Source of the DNA: JANMJD01 sp963847945
GTDB taxonomy: Bacteria > Actinomycetota > Acidimicrobiia > Acidimicrobiales > Ilumatobacteraceae
Direction: 5' to 3'
DNA length: 64,000 nucleotides
Assembly (NCBI GenBank): GCA_963847945.1
Contig: CAWKBX010000009.1
Span: 62,001-126,000 of the forward strand
Positions 54,313-61,956 of the stretch are shown here, piece by piece. Both the position numbers and the translations under genes were made by a program. The notes beneath the pieces are model-generated. The model saw only the letters and a program-made list of their open reading frames with translations, did not search any database and was not told the DNA's origin. Numbering within the stretch: the stretch's first letter is position 1; every line of letters starts with the position of its first letter.

Positions 54313-55007
54313 TGGACCAGCTCAAACCGGTAGCCGATGCCCCGAATCGACGAGATGCGGCTCGTACTGCCGGGCTCCTCGCCGAACCGTCGACGCAAAT
54401 GGGTGATATGCACGTCAAGCGTCTTGGTCGAGCCGAACCAATGCTCATCCCACAACTCACTGATCAAGTCTTCACGTCGAACCACCTTGCCTGCGTCGCG
54501 CATCAGTCTCGCCAAGAGGTCGAACTCGCGCGGGCGTAGGTCGACCTCGACGCCGCTCAGCCAGGTTCGCCGGCTGTCGATCGCCAGCCGCAGATCACCG
54601 ACGACGTACTCGGTCGAAACCGCCTGCCGATCGGAGTGGTGGCTGACGATGCGCAGGTGCCGCTCAACGCGGGCCAGCAGCTCAGCAAGCCGGAACGGCT
54701 TGGTTACGTAGTCAACCGCGCCGACGTTCAAGCCAACGACGACATCGATCTCCTCGGTTCGGGCCGTCAACATAATCACTGGCAAAGTCGGATGCACCGC
54801 GTGGACCTCGGCACAGAACCCGAGGCCGTCGCCGTCGGGCAACGACAGGTCGAGCAATATCAACGCCGGGCGGACATCGGCAATCGAGGTTCGAGCGGCC
54901 GACAATGTCGTGGCTCGATCGGTGGTATAGCCCGACGCGGCCAATGCACGACAGAGGCTCGACCCCATCAATTCATCGTCCTCGACGACAAGAATCTGAT
55001 CGGTCAT
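54309..55007 (-). CDS. OmpR/PhoB-family response regulator
   Basis: 232 residues. Receiver with ILVVEDDELMG (5-15), phospho-Asp in LILLDLSLPDGDG (about 52), MLTARTEE and YVTKPF. The winged-helix DNA-binding domain (about 135-232) has REFDLLARLMRDAGKVVRREDL, then WDEHWFGSTKTLDVHI, close in pattern to the regulator at 36567. First gene of the four-gene two-component string. The upstream 344 bp holds a TAAC direct repeat that could be its operator. Confidence 0.93.
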   Translation of the reverse strand: MTDQILVVEDDELMGSSLCRALAASGYTTDRATTLSAARTSIADVRPALILLDLSLPDGDGLGFCAEVHAVHPTLPVIMLTARTEEIDVVVGLNVGAVDYVTKPFRLAELLARVERHLRIVSHHSDRQAVSTEYVVGDLRLAIDSRRTWLSGVEVDLRPREFDLLARLMRDAGKVVRREDLISELWDEHWFGSTKTLDVHITHLRRRFGEEPGSTSRISSIRGIGYRFELVQ

Positions 55008-55351
55008 GGCGACAGGGTACGAGGCATCCGACCGAAGCCCGTGACCGCCGAAAAGAGATCGGTCGTCATGTCAGTCCTTTCGACTCACGCGGTGAACCGG
55101 CGGACGGTTGGCCCGACGCGTACGCGCCGCGAGAGGTACAGCATGCCGAAGGCTCGGTTTGCGTACTGAAGTCGCAGAGTTAACACTCGGCTAACGTTGT
55201 CCGGCGGCAAGTCCTACCGGACGACGCAGCCGGGCCTGAGTTTGTCCGGCAAGCACCGTTGGTAGCAACTGAAAGCTCGGTGAGCAACCCAACCAAGAAT
55301 CGTGATGACTCGCCGATCGAACCTGTGTGCCGACCACGGTAGTGTCCGCGG
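55008..55351. promoter_or_regulatory. Divergent control region with TAAC and TTGTCCGGC direct repeats
   Basis: 344 bp between the OmpR-type regulator and the DinB-like gene without a convincing coding region. Two features stand out: TAAC repeated 11 bases apart (55181 and 55192), one helical turn, as OmpR-family regulators often bind; and TTGTCCGGC at 55198-55206 and again at 55242-55250. Either could be an operator. The assignment is by pattern only. Confidence 0.3.
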
Positions 55352-55986
55352 ATGACCAAGGACGGGATGTTCGACGCGATTTCAGCCCAGCGGGTGCGGC
55401 TCGCTGATCAGTTCGACGGCTTCACCGACGATCAGTGGAACACGCTGTCGCTGTGCGAGGGCTGGCGGGTCCGCGATGTCGTCGGACACCTACTCAGCAT
55501 CCTCGCAATCCCGCTCGGCAAGTTCCTGCTCAACGTCGCCAAGGCTCGCAGCTTCGATCGGTACTCCGACCAAGTCGCCCGCGAGATCGGGGCTCGTGAC
55601 CCGCAGGCGATCGTGGCTGCGTTCCGCGCCAAGGTCGACACCCGATTTTCGCCGCCGATCGTCGGGCCGATCGCCCCGCTGACCGACATCTATGTGTGCA
55701 CACCCGCGACATCCAACGTCCGCTCGGGCTCCCATCCCAGCTGGATGCAGCCGTCCTGCCGACGATTCTCCACTATGTCTGCGGCGGCAAGGCCCGTGGC
55801 TTCGTACCCTCATCACGCACCGCCGGGCTGCGCTTCGAGGCCACCGACATCGGCTGGTCGATCGGTTCCGGGCCCGCAGTCTCGGGCACCGGCGAGGCGA
55901 TCTTGATGGCCGCCACAGCGCGCAAGCCGGCCCTCGCCGAGCTCGCCGGTCCCGGAGCCATCGTCCTCACCCAACGTCTCGGGTAG
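55352..55986 (+). pseudogene. DinB/maleylpyruvate-isomerase-fold protein with frameshift
   Basis: Starts MTKDGMFDAISAQRVRLADQ with LCEGWRVRDVVGHLLSI (about 35-51), the metal-site segment of the mycothiol-type DinB superfamily. The frame is lost at about 55691-55700 in a tgtg sequence. The remainder continues in another frame as HTRDIQRPLGLP through GLRFEATDIGWSIG to LTQRLG at 55986. Removing two bases (one TG) restores an uninterrupted protein of about 210 residues with the second His in the expected place (VHTRDIQRP). Dinucleotide slippage or read error. Confidence 0.78.
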
Positions 55987-56069
55987 TTCGCTGTTCGTTC
56001 CGGCTGGTCACGCGCCGGAGCAACTGCTAGCCATAGCGGACCCAAGATTCCGAGTCGAAGAGGACTGCC

Positions 56070-57194
56070 ATGAAGATCACCGATGTCACCCTGGTCATGC
56101 ACTCGCGGACGTTGCCGAACCCGCTCGGTCCACCGAGTTTGGAGCTTGGGGTGCTGAGCATCGTCACCGACGAGGGGATCGTCGGCGAGACATTCGTGGG
56201 AGCACCGGGACCTTCGGTGACTGCCCAGATCGTCGGGCCGGCCAAGCAGTTTTTGATCGGACGAGACCCGCTCGACATCGGGGCGATCTGGCGGATGTTT
56301 CAGAACAAGGCCCGGTTCTTCCACCACTCGGTGCAGGGGTACATCGACGTCGCCTTGTGGGACATCGCCGGCAAGGCCGCCGGTCTGCCCGTCCACCGTC
56401 TGCTCGGAACCTGCCGTGAGTCGGTGCCGTGTTACACGTCGTCGTGGGTGCATCCCGACGTGCCGACCTATGCCGAGGAAGCGCTGGCTTATCGGGAACA
56501 AGGATTTCCGGCGTACAAGCTGCATCCGCCCACGCAGCGACGGGTCTTTCAAGGCGAGGACGTGCCGCTGACCGACGACATCGCCGCATGTGCCGCGATC
56601 CGCGATGCCGTCGGCGACGACTACACCCTCATGCTCGACTCTGCCTGGGCCTACGACTACGCCCAGGCCCTCACCGTCGGTCGAGCGATTCAAGACCTCG
56701 GGTACTACTGGTATGAAGACCCGCTCAAGGCCGACGACATCTACGGATACGTCCGCCTCAAAGAGCGGTTGCACATCCCGATCGTCGCCACCGAGGTCAC
56801 CGACGGCGGGGTGTATGCGCTGCCGCAATGGCTGCTCCAGCGAGCGACCGATGCACTACGCGGCGACACCGTGATCAAGGGCGGGATCACCGGCTTGATG
56901 AAGATCGCCCATCTGGCAGAAGCATTCCAGATGAACTGCGAGGTCCACGACGGCTACAACGCGATGAATAACGCCGCAGGCCTCAACGTGATCATGGCGA
57001 TCGACAACTGCGAGTTCTTCGAGATCATCACGATCCACGCCCCGGGTTCCTACGACCTCGATCATCTCAACTACGGCCTCGCCGAACCGTTCGACATCGA
57101 TGCCGAGGGCAACATCCACGCCCCGACGCAACCCGGACTCGGATTCCGCGTCGACTGGGACCTGATCAACTCCTCGGTCATCGCCCGCTTGTAG
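56070..57194 (+). CDS. Enolase-superfamily enzyme (mandelate racemase / acid-sugar dehydratase type)
   Basis: 374 residues. N-terminal capping domain (about 1-125), then the TIM barrel. Candidate acid/base pair in AYKLHPP (about 148), metal ligands Asp in MLDSAWAYDY (about 190), Glu in YWYEDPL (about 216) and Glu in VATEVTDG (about 242), and a late His in CEVHDGYN (about 294). The K-x-H arrangement and late His point to the mandelate racemase subgroup, often acid-sugar dehydratases. Substrate not readable. Tail-to-tail overlap of 17 bases with the nucleotidyltransferase gene. Confidence 0.88.
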   Translation: MKITDVTLVMHSRTLPNPLGPPSLELGVLSIVTDEGIVGETFVGAPGPSVTAQIVGPAKQFLIGRDPLDIGAIWRMFQNKARFFHHSVQGYIDVALWDIAGKAAGLPVHRLLGTCRESVPCYTSSWVHPDVPTYAEEALAYREQGFPAYKLHPPTQRRVFQGEDVPLTDDIAACAAIRDAVGDDYTLMLDSAWAYDYAQALTVGRAIQDLGYYWYEDPLKADDIYGYVRLKERLHIPIVATEVTDGGVYALPQWLLQRATDALRGDTVIKGGITGLMKIAHLAEAFQMNCEVHDGYNAMNNAAGLNVIMAIDNCEFFEIITIHAPGSYDLDHLNYGLAEPFDIDAEGNIHAPTQPGLGFRVDWDLINSSVIARL

Positions 57195-57777
57195 GACCCG
57201 GGCCAGCCAGCCCCGCTTCGATGAGTGCACGATGCAGGAGATCGTCGAGGCCGAGCAAGCTCGCCACGTGCTGAACGTCCTCAAGGTCGATCGCCGTGGC
57301 CTGGACCGTCAGTATCCCAAGCACGTCTCGCCACTGCCGATCCGACACCTCATGGCCCATGCGAAACCACCTCAGCTTACGCAAGACCTGGTCCTCGATC
57401 GACCCGACCCAGACCGCCAATCCCGGCGGATCCATGAGGACGACTCGACGACGCCGATCCATCTGGCGACGATCGAGTAGATCATCGCCAAGTACGAAAA
57501 CGTCGACCTTCATCATCGACTCATACTGCAGGATGCTGAACGATGATCGGCGAGCGACGGCATCGCGGATCATGTCGAGGCTGACGTAGAAGTCGGGCGT
57601 GACGAGGTCGACGAACCTTCGGCCGCCACCGAGATCGAGCCGCACGGCCATGTCGATGTCCATTGTCGACCGAGGCTCACCGGCAATCGAGCTCGCCATC
57701 GAACCGCCAAGGACCCACGGCACATCGATCGAGTCGAAGATCCGACCCATGAGTCCGACCAGTTCCAACGGTTCCAT
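57178..57777 (-). CDS. Nucleotidyltransferase-fold protein (AbiEii/MenA-like)
   Basis: 199 residues. The beginning VPWVLGGSMASSIAGEPRST (about 19-38) gives the nucleotidyltransferase GGS motif, with the metal Asp pair in MDIDMAVRLD (about 39-48) and a later Asp in MKVDVFVLGDD (about 90-100). The C-terminal part is helical (EDQVLRKLRWFRMGH). Related proteins include toxins that modify tRNA or proteins. A small protein gene lies directly upstream (4 bases), an arrangement like a toxin-antitoxin pair. Confidence 0.8.
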   Translation of the reverse strand: MEPLELVGLMGRIFDSIDVPWVLGGSMASSIAGEPRSTMDIDMAVRLDLGGGRRFVDLVTPDFYVSLDMIRDAVARRSSFSILQYESMMKVDVFVLGDDLLDRRQMDRRRRVVLMDPPGLAVWVGSIEDQVLRKLRWFRMGHEVSDRQWRDVLGILTVQATAIDLEDVQHVASLLGLDDLLHRALIEAGLAGPGPTSGR

Positions 57778-57781
57778 GAGC

Positions 57782-58048
57782 TCAGTAACCGTGGACCCGC
57801 ACGTCCCACCCGAACGCCTGCAACATCAACTCGGGGCCGACCCGAAGGACACCCAGTCGCATCCGGACTTCAGTGTCATCGGCATCAGGGAACCGCTCTC
57901 GAATACCTGCCGCTGCGAGAGACTCACAGGCTCGGTTGAGCTTGCCAACCATGCGACCCTTTTCGGTCGGGGTCATCGCCCGCAACCGTCCGATCACCAA
58001 CGCGTGAATCTGAGGATCGGTATCGGCAGAGAACGACCGCGACTCCAT
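57782..58048 (-). CDS. Small protein paired with the nucleotidyltransferase, antitoxin-like
   Basis: 88 residues, mostly helical: MTPTEKGRMVGKLNRACESL (about 25-44), AAAGIRERFPDADDTEVRMR, then a hydrophobic end. No DNA-binding motif is certain. The TPTEK..MV..LNRA...LA..GIR..P.A pattern recurs, as I recall, in small proteins encoded next to nucleotidyltransferases in actinobacteria. Position, size and 4-base gap suggest the neutralising partner, but this is inference. Confidence 0.65.
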   Translation of the reverse strand: MESRSFSADTDPQIHALVIGRLRAMTPTEKGRMVGKLNRACESLAAAGIRERFPDADDTEVRMRLGVLRVGPELMLQAFGWDVRVHGY

Positions 58049-58075
58049 GGTCCCGAGGTTAGCGGCCGGCAGGTA

Positions 58076-58915
58076 TCAGTGGGATCGTTCGGTGATCAGG
58101 CCGGGGCGCACTCCCAGGCCCATTGAGGCGTCGATCACCGCGCCGTGCAGGGGCGTGGAGTAGCCCGAGGCCAGGAACGTCACGATGTTGGCGATGTCGG
58201 TGGGCTCAATGAGCCGGCGCTTCGGCAGCCCCTCGATGAACGCGGTTCGATCGGATGGTGACATCGGATCGAGGGTGCTGGCCTGGAACATCGCCGTGTT
58301 TGTCGCGCCCGGGCAGATCGCGAACACGTCGACCAGCGAGTCGGTGAGTTCGGCGGCGAGTTGGCGGGTGAGGAAGGCCACGGCCGCCTTGCTCATCCCG
58401 TCCGACAGGCGAAAGCCCGGGAATACCGACACTCCCCCGCCGACGGAACTGATGTTGATGATCTTGCCCGCCCGCCCCGTCGGGTGCTGCGCCGCCCAGG
58501 CGAGATATGCCTGACACATCTTCAACGTGCCGTCGGCGTTAATCGCCAGCATCGCCGAGTCCTGATCGCCCGCGCCGGTCGCGTAGGCGGCAACCGTGGC
58601 CGAACCCACAGCGGCGTTGTTGACCAGAATGTCGATCGCCCCCCACCGCTCGACGGCATCAGCAAAGCATGCTCGAATCGATGCGTCGAACCGCAGGTCC
58701 AGTGGGTGGGCCGAGAGGTGCCCGGGGCCGGACGTGACGATCTCTGCCGACGCGTCAGTCGAGTCCCGACCATCGGCGTACGTGAACGCAACCCTCGCCC
58801 CGTGTGCGACGAGTGAGTCGACCACCGCCCGCCCGATTCCCCCGAGCCCTCCGGTCACCAAGGCCACTCGACCCTCGATGCTCGGGCGACAATCGAGAAC
58901 GTTTGGGGTGCCCAT
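58076..58915 (-). CDS. SDR-family protein with catalytic Tyr replaced by Asp
   Basis: 279 residues from the ATG at 58915 (MGTPNVLD); Met at 58933 is also possible. Cofactor loop TGGLGGIGRA (about 21-30), NNAAVG (about 98), Ser in NISSVGGG. At the active site, where YxxxK is expected, the sequence is DGMSKAA: the Lys is present but Asp (GAC) stands four residues before it in place of Tyr. Classical dehydrogenase chemistry would be impaired. It may be a binding protein or use another residue. Neighbours are not metabolic partners. Confidence 0.82.
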   Translation of the reverse strand: MGTPNVLDCRPSIEGRVALVTGGLGGIGRAVVDSLVAHGARVAFTYADGRDSTDASAEIVTSGPGHLSAHPLDLRFDASIRACFADAVERWGAIDILVNNAAVGSATVAAYATGAGDQDSAMLAINADGTLKMCQAYLAWAAQHPTGRAGKIINISSVGGGVSVFPGFRLSDGMSKAAVAFLTRQLAAELTDSLVDVFAICPGATNTAMFQASTLDPMSPSDRTAFIEGLPKRRLIEPTDIANIVTFLASGYSTPLHGAVIDASMGLGVRPGLITERSH

Positions 58916-59013
58916 CGCGAAACATCCTGCCATGCCACGCGTCGGCTACACCGCGTTGCGGACTGACTACGACACGTCGCGAGTCGAGGGGCTCCGCCGT
59001 GGCACCGGGTTCT

Positions 59014-59379
59014 TCAGTGGTGTGGGGTGCCGATGCAGAACTCGTTGCCTTCGGGGTCGGCCAGGGTGGTCCATTGCATGCCGTACTCATCCTTGTCGTG
59101 GATGTGCGTTGCCCCCAACGAGACCACTCGGGTGACTTCGGTGGCGACGTCGTCAGCATCGAGGTCGAGATGCACTCGGTTCTTCACCGTCTTGCCCTCC
59201 GGCACTTGAATGAACATGTAGGCGATCCGCGACGAATCACCGAGACCGATCGAGGCGAAGAACGGCGATGACGGCATCGGCTCGGTGTCGATCAGGCGAC
59301 CGAACACCGCCGACCAGAACTCACTGACAACGGTGGCATCGGCGCAGTCGAACGTGACCGCCTTGTGAATCAGGGACAT
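59014..59379 (-). CDS. VOC-family (glyoxalase-like) protein
   Basis: 121 residues, one small glyoxalase-like domain: AVTFDCADATVVSEFWSAVF at the start, RVHLDLDADDVATEV in the middle and DPEGNEFCIGTP at the end. The first-position His of the usual metal triad is not evident (FDCAD), while His in RVHLDL and Glu in NEFC are, so it may bind small molecules instead of catalysing. GGAG ribosome site before the ATG. Unlinked to obvious partners. Confidence 0.8.
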   Translation of the reverse strand: MSLIHKAVTFDCADATVVSEFWSAVFGRLIDTEPMPSSPFFASIGLGDSSRIAYMFIQVPEGKTVKNRVHLDLDADDVATEVTRVVSLGATHIHDKDEYGMQWTTLADPEGNEFCIGTPHH

Positions 59380-59567
59380 CGGAACTCCTTGACGGTGTGA
59401 TGGCTAGTGAGACCGTGGGCGACTCGCTATCGGCCAGGCGATCTCTGGCGTGTGCCGATGCCCACGAGTCGTGGGTTCGAGCCTCCAACAACCCGTGGAC
59501 TCAGAGAGTACCGCTTGGCGTCTGGAGGGTCGTTCGTCGGGTCCACATGATGATCTAGTGTGTCCAC

Positions 59568-59828
59568 ATGGATGTCGGCGTCAGGGAACTCAAACAGCAT
59601 CTGTCGGAATACCTCGACCGTGCTGCCGCCGGCGAAGTGATCCGAGTCACCGACCGGGGGCACCCCAAGGTGGTCATCTCACCGTTGGCGGGCAGCGGAC
59701 GGCTCCAACTCGGCATCGAGGAGGGGTGGATTCGCGAGCCACAGACCACACCGGGGTTCGGGCCGGTCCAGCGGTTCAGCTCCGAACATCGGGTCCTCAA
59801 CATCCTCAACGACGACCGCGGCGAATGA
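59568..59828 (+). CDS. vapB: VapB-type antitoxin (Phd/YefM family)
   Basis: 86 residues. Phd/YefM N-terminal DNA-binding fold: VGVRELKQHLSEYLDRAAAG (about 3-22), IRVTDRGHPKVVISPL. The C-terminal part (RFSSEHRVLNILNDDRGE) would wrap the toxin. The stop overlaps the vapC ATG (ATGA), the standard coupling. It would repress its own promoter, in the ~190 bp upstream. Confidence 0.88.
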   Translation: MDVGVRELKQHLSEYLDRAAAGEVIRVTDRGHPKVVISPLAGSGRLQLGIEEGWIREPQTTPGFGPVQRFSSEHRVLNILNDDRGE

Positions 59829-60229
59829 CGCTCTACGTCGATTCGAGTGCGCTGCTCAAGCGATACATCGACGAACCCGACTCCGACGCCGCCGCGCTCA
59901 TCTTGCAGTCCGATCCGGTCTTGGTCACCAGTTGGATCACCGTGGTCGAAACCCGCCGGAATCTCGCTCGGCTGTTGACGGGCTCCTCGCTGCTCGCCGC
60001 GCAACGAACCGCCGAGCGCGACTTCGACGCAATGGCCCTGATGACCGGCGACGCCGCCACGTGCACGGCGGCGGCAGCCATCGGCGAAACCCTCGGTGCT
60101 CGATCGCTCGATGCCATCCACCTTGCCTCGGCTCAGCGTCTGATGATCGAATCCCTGGGATTTGTCACCTTCGACTTGCGTCAGGGTCAGATCGCCCGGT
60201 CGCTCGGCCTACGCGTGCTCGGCTGCTAG
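59825..60229 (+). CDS. vapC: VapC-type PIN-domain toxin
   Basis: 134 residues. PIN-domain ribonuclease with the acidic site visible: Asp in LYVDSSALLK (6), Glu in TVVETRRNL (about 41), Asp in RSLDAIHLASA (about 95) and Asp in VTFDLRQ (about 113). Cuts specific tRNA or rRNA when freed from VapB. ATG 59825 lies within the antitoxin stop. Intact and probably functional. Confidence 0.9.
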   Translation: MTLYVDSSALLKRYIDEPDSDAAALILQSDPVLVTSWITVVETRRNLARLLTGSSLLAAQRTAERDFDAMALMTGDAATCTAAAAIGETLGARSLDAIHLASAQRLMIESLGFVTFDLRQGQIARSLGLRVLGC

Positions 60230-60262
60230 TCGACGAAAACGACGGCCTCACCCGTCTCCGGC

Positions 60263-60892
60263 TCAGCGGGCTCCGGCGAGGGCGGCGGGTTCGGGAACCG
60301 TCCAGTCGTCGGGCATGGCGGCGAAGTCGAAGAAGGGTTCGTCGTCGCCCGACTCGATGGCCTGCTCGATCTGGTCGTAGAAGCCCTGCCCGGCCATCTG
60401 CGAGAACGTGATCGCCACCGCTCCGTCCTCGGCAATCTGGGGCCGCTCGACGTACTCGGGGAACGAGGTCTCGCCCGCGTGACCGACGGCGTAGCCCTTG
60501 GCGAACATCTGCTTGAGGATGCCGAAGCCGTCGTCGCGCACCAGAGTCTGGCCGCGCGGGGTACCTCCGTTGGCCACGAGGTGTTGGCGGAAGCGTTCGA
60601 GATCGGCGGTGTCGTAGGCGACGTGCTGACAGGAGTGATCACCATGGCGTTCGACGAAGGCGGTGACCTGTGACTGCTTCGCCCGGTCGATGCCTTCGAT
60701 CAGCGCGATCCCGAAGTTGCCGTAGTCGATGCACCAGATCTTCATCGACGACTCGGCATCGTCGGGGCGCACGTCGTCGATGCGGTTGATCAGCGTGCCG
60801 CCCTCGACCTCGATGTGGAACCACGCCCACTTCTCGATCGTGCCCGCCGCACAGGCATAGGTGATGTGGTCGACCTTCTTGAGCCAGGACAT
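60263..60892 (-). CDS. VOC-family dioxygenase, HPPD C-terminal-domain-like
   Basis: 209 residues. Single VOC domain resembling the catalytic half of 4-hydroxyphenylpyruvate dioxygenase: His in KVDHITYACA (about 9), His in SCQHVAYDT (about 90), and KQMFAKGYAVG plus ETSFPEYVERP (about 130-155) where HPPD has its last strands and Glu ligand. A C-terminal ~50 residues are acidic and Pro-rich. At 209 residues it is half the size of true HPPD. It is divergent from an AsnC/Lrp regulator, the usual neighbour of tyrosine-degradation genes. Confidence 0.72.
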   Translation of the reverse strand: MSWLKKVDHITYACAAGTIEKWAWFHIEVEGGTLINRIDDVRPDDAESSMKIWCIDYGNFGIALIEGIDRAKQSQVTAFVERHGDHSCQHVAYDTADLERFRQHLVANGGTPRGQTLVRDDGFGILKQMFAKGYAVGHAGETSFPEYVERPQIAEDGAVAITFSQMAGQGFYDQIEQAIESGDDEPFFDFAAMPDDWTVPEPAALAGAR

Positions 60893-60974
60893 GATGTCAC
60901 TTCACCAGACTGTGTGTCTTGTGGCAACCACTTCACTATTCTGCGTGGATGTGGAGCCTTGACGAGAGAAAGTG

Positions 60975-61481
60975 ATGTCGATGAGCACTCAAAACCCCGT
61001 AGATCTCGACAGTTTGGATTTCATGCTGGTCGCGATCTTGCGCGGCGAACTCCACGCGTCGGTCTCGGAACTGGCCCGGCGGACAAAGCTGCCGCGGGCC
61101 ACCGTGCAGAGTCGGATCGCCCGACTCGAACGGCGAGGAGCGATCACTGCGTACGGCCCCGACATCGACGCGGCCAGGGTCGGATTTTCGGTCACGGCAT
61201 TCACGACCCTGGAGATCGCCCAGGGCGCCCACGATGAAACCGTCGCCGCGCTGGCCACGATCGCCCAGGTCCTCGAGATTCACACCGTGACCGGCGCCGG
61301 CGACCTGGTCTGCCGAATCGCGGCGCGCTCGAATGACGACCTCCATCTCGTCCTCCAACGCATCTCGATGATCGCCGGCGTGACCCGCAGCCAGACGCAG
61401 ATCGCCCTGAGCACCCAGTTGCAGCGCACGACCGCCGACCTGATCGCCTCGCTGGCGCCTCGCACCGCACGTGGTGAGTAG
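60975..61481 (+). CDS. Lrp/AsnC-family transcriptional regulator
   Basis: 168 residues from the ATG at 60975 (60981 equally possible). N-terminal helix-turn-helix (about 10-60; DFMLVAILRGELHASVSELA, then RRTKLPRATVQSRIARLERRG) and C-terminal RAM ligand domain (about 72-150; VTGAGDLVCRI). Senses an amino acid or related acid. Divergent (82 bp) from the HPPD-like gene, its likely target; the shared intergenic region contains the accacttcacta-type A/T-richer stretch suited to a promoter. Confidence 0.9.
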   Translation: MSMSTQNPVDLDSLDFMLVAILRGELHASVSELARRTKLPRATVQSRIARLERRGAITAYGPDIDAARVGFSVTAFTTLEIAQGAHDETVAALATIAQVLEIHTVTGAGDLVCRIAARSNDDLHLVLQRISMIAGVTRSQTQIALSTQLQRTTADLIASLAPRTARGE

Positions 61482-61500
61482 GCGTCTACGATCTCGCCCG

Positions 61501-61899
61501 ATGGCCACGTTTGACGACGTCACCCGCATCACCGCCGACCTGCCCAACGTGACCCTGGGGGTACGGTTCGGCACCGGGACGTGGAAGGTCTGCGACAAGG
61601 TATTCGCCTGGGAACGGCCGTTCAGCAAGGCCGACCTCAAGCGATTCGGCACCGAGACGCCGCCCGCCGGGCCGATCCTCGCCGTGGGTACCGACGGCCT
61701 TGACGACAAGCAGGCCGTCCTCGACGAACGCCACGGCGGGGTGTTCACCATCTCACATTTCGACGGTTACGCGGCCTTGCTGATCCAACTCGATGCCATC
61801 TCGATGACCGTGCTGCACGATCTGCTGGTCGACGCGTGGATGGCCTGCGCTCCCAACAGGGTGGTCACCGACTACCTGGCCAAGAATCCCCTCGGGTGA
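61501..61899 (+). CDS. MmcQ/YjbR-family protein
   Basis: 132 residues from the ATG at 61501; upstream in-frame codons read as an Arg-rich leader. Family pattern CyaY-like fold: FDDVTRITADLPNVT at the start, WKVCDKVFAWERPF, and LVDAWMACAPNRVVTDYL at the end. Members are small cytoplasmic proteins of unclear function, some DNA-binding by name only. It follows the AsnC regulator by 19 bases on the same strand and may share its transcript. Confidence 0.82.
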   Translation: MATFDDVTRITADLPNVTLGVRFGTGTWKVCDKVFAWERPFSKADLKRFGTETPPAGPILAVGTDGLDDKQAVLDERHGGVFTISHFDGYAALLIQLDAISMTVLHDLLVDAWMACAPNRVVTDYLAKNPLG

Positions 61900-61956
61900 C
61901 CGCGCCGCGGACCGGCTCGGGCCTCGGAGGAACACCCCCGGCTACTGTCACCTGCC

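Noticed and set aside
55773..56828. Minus-strand frame of 351 codons
   Set aside because: Antisense across the end of the DinB-like gene and the enolase-superfamily gene, with no motifs.
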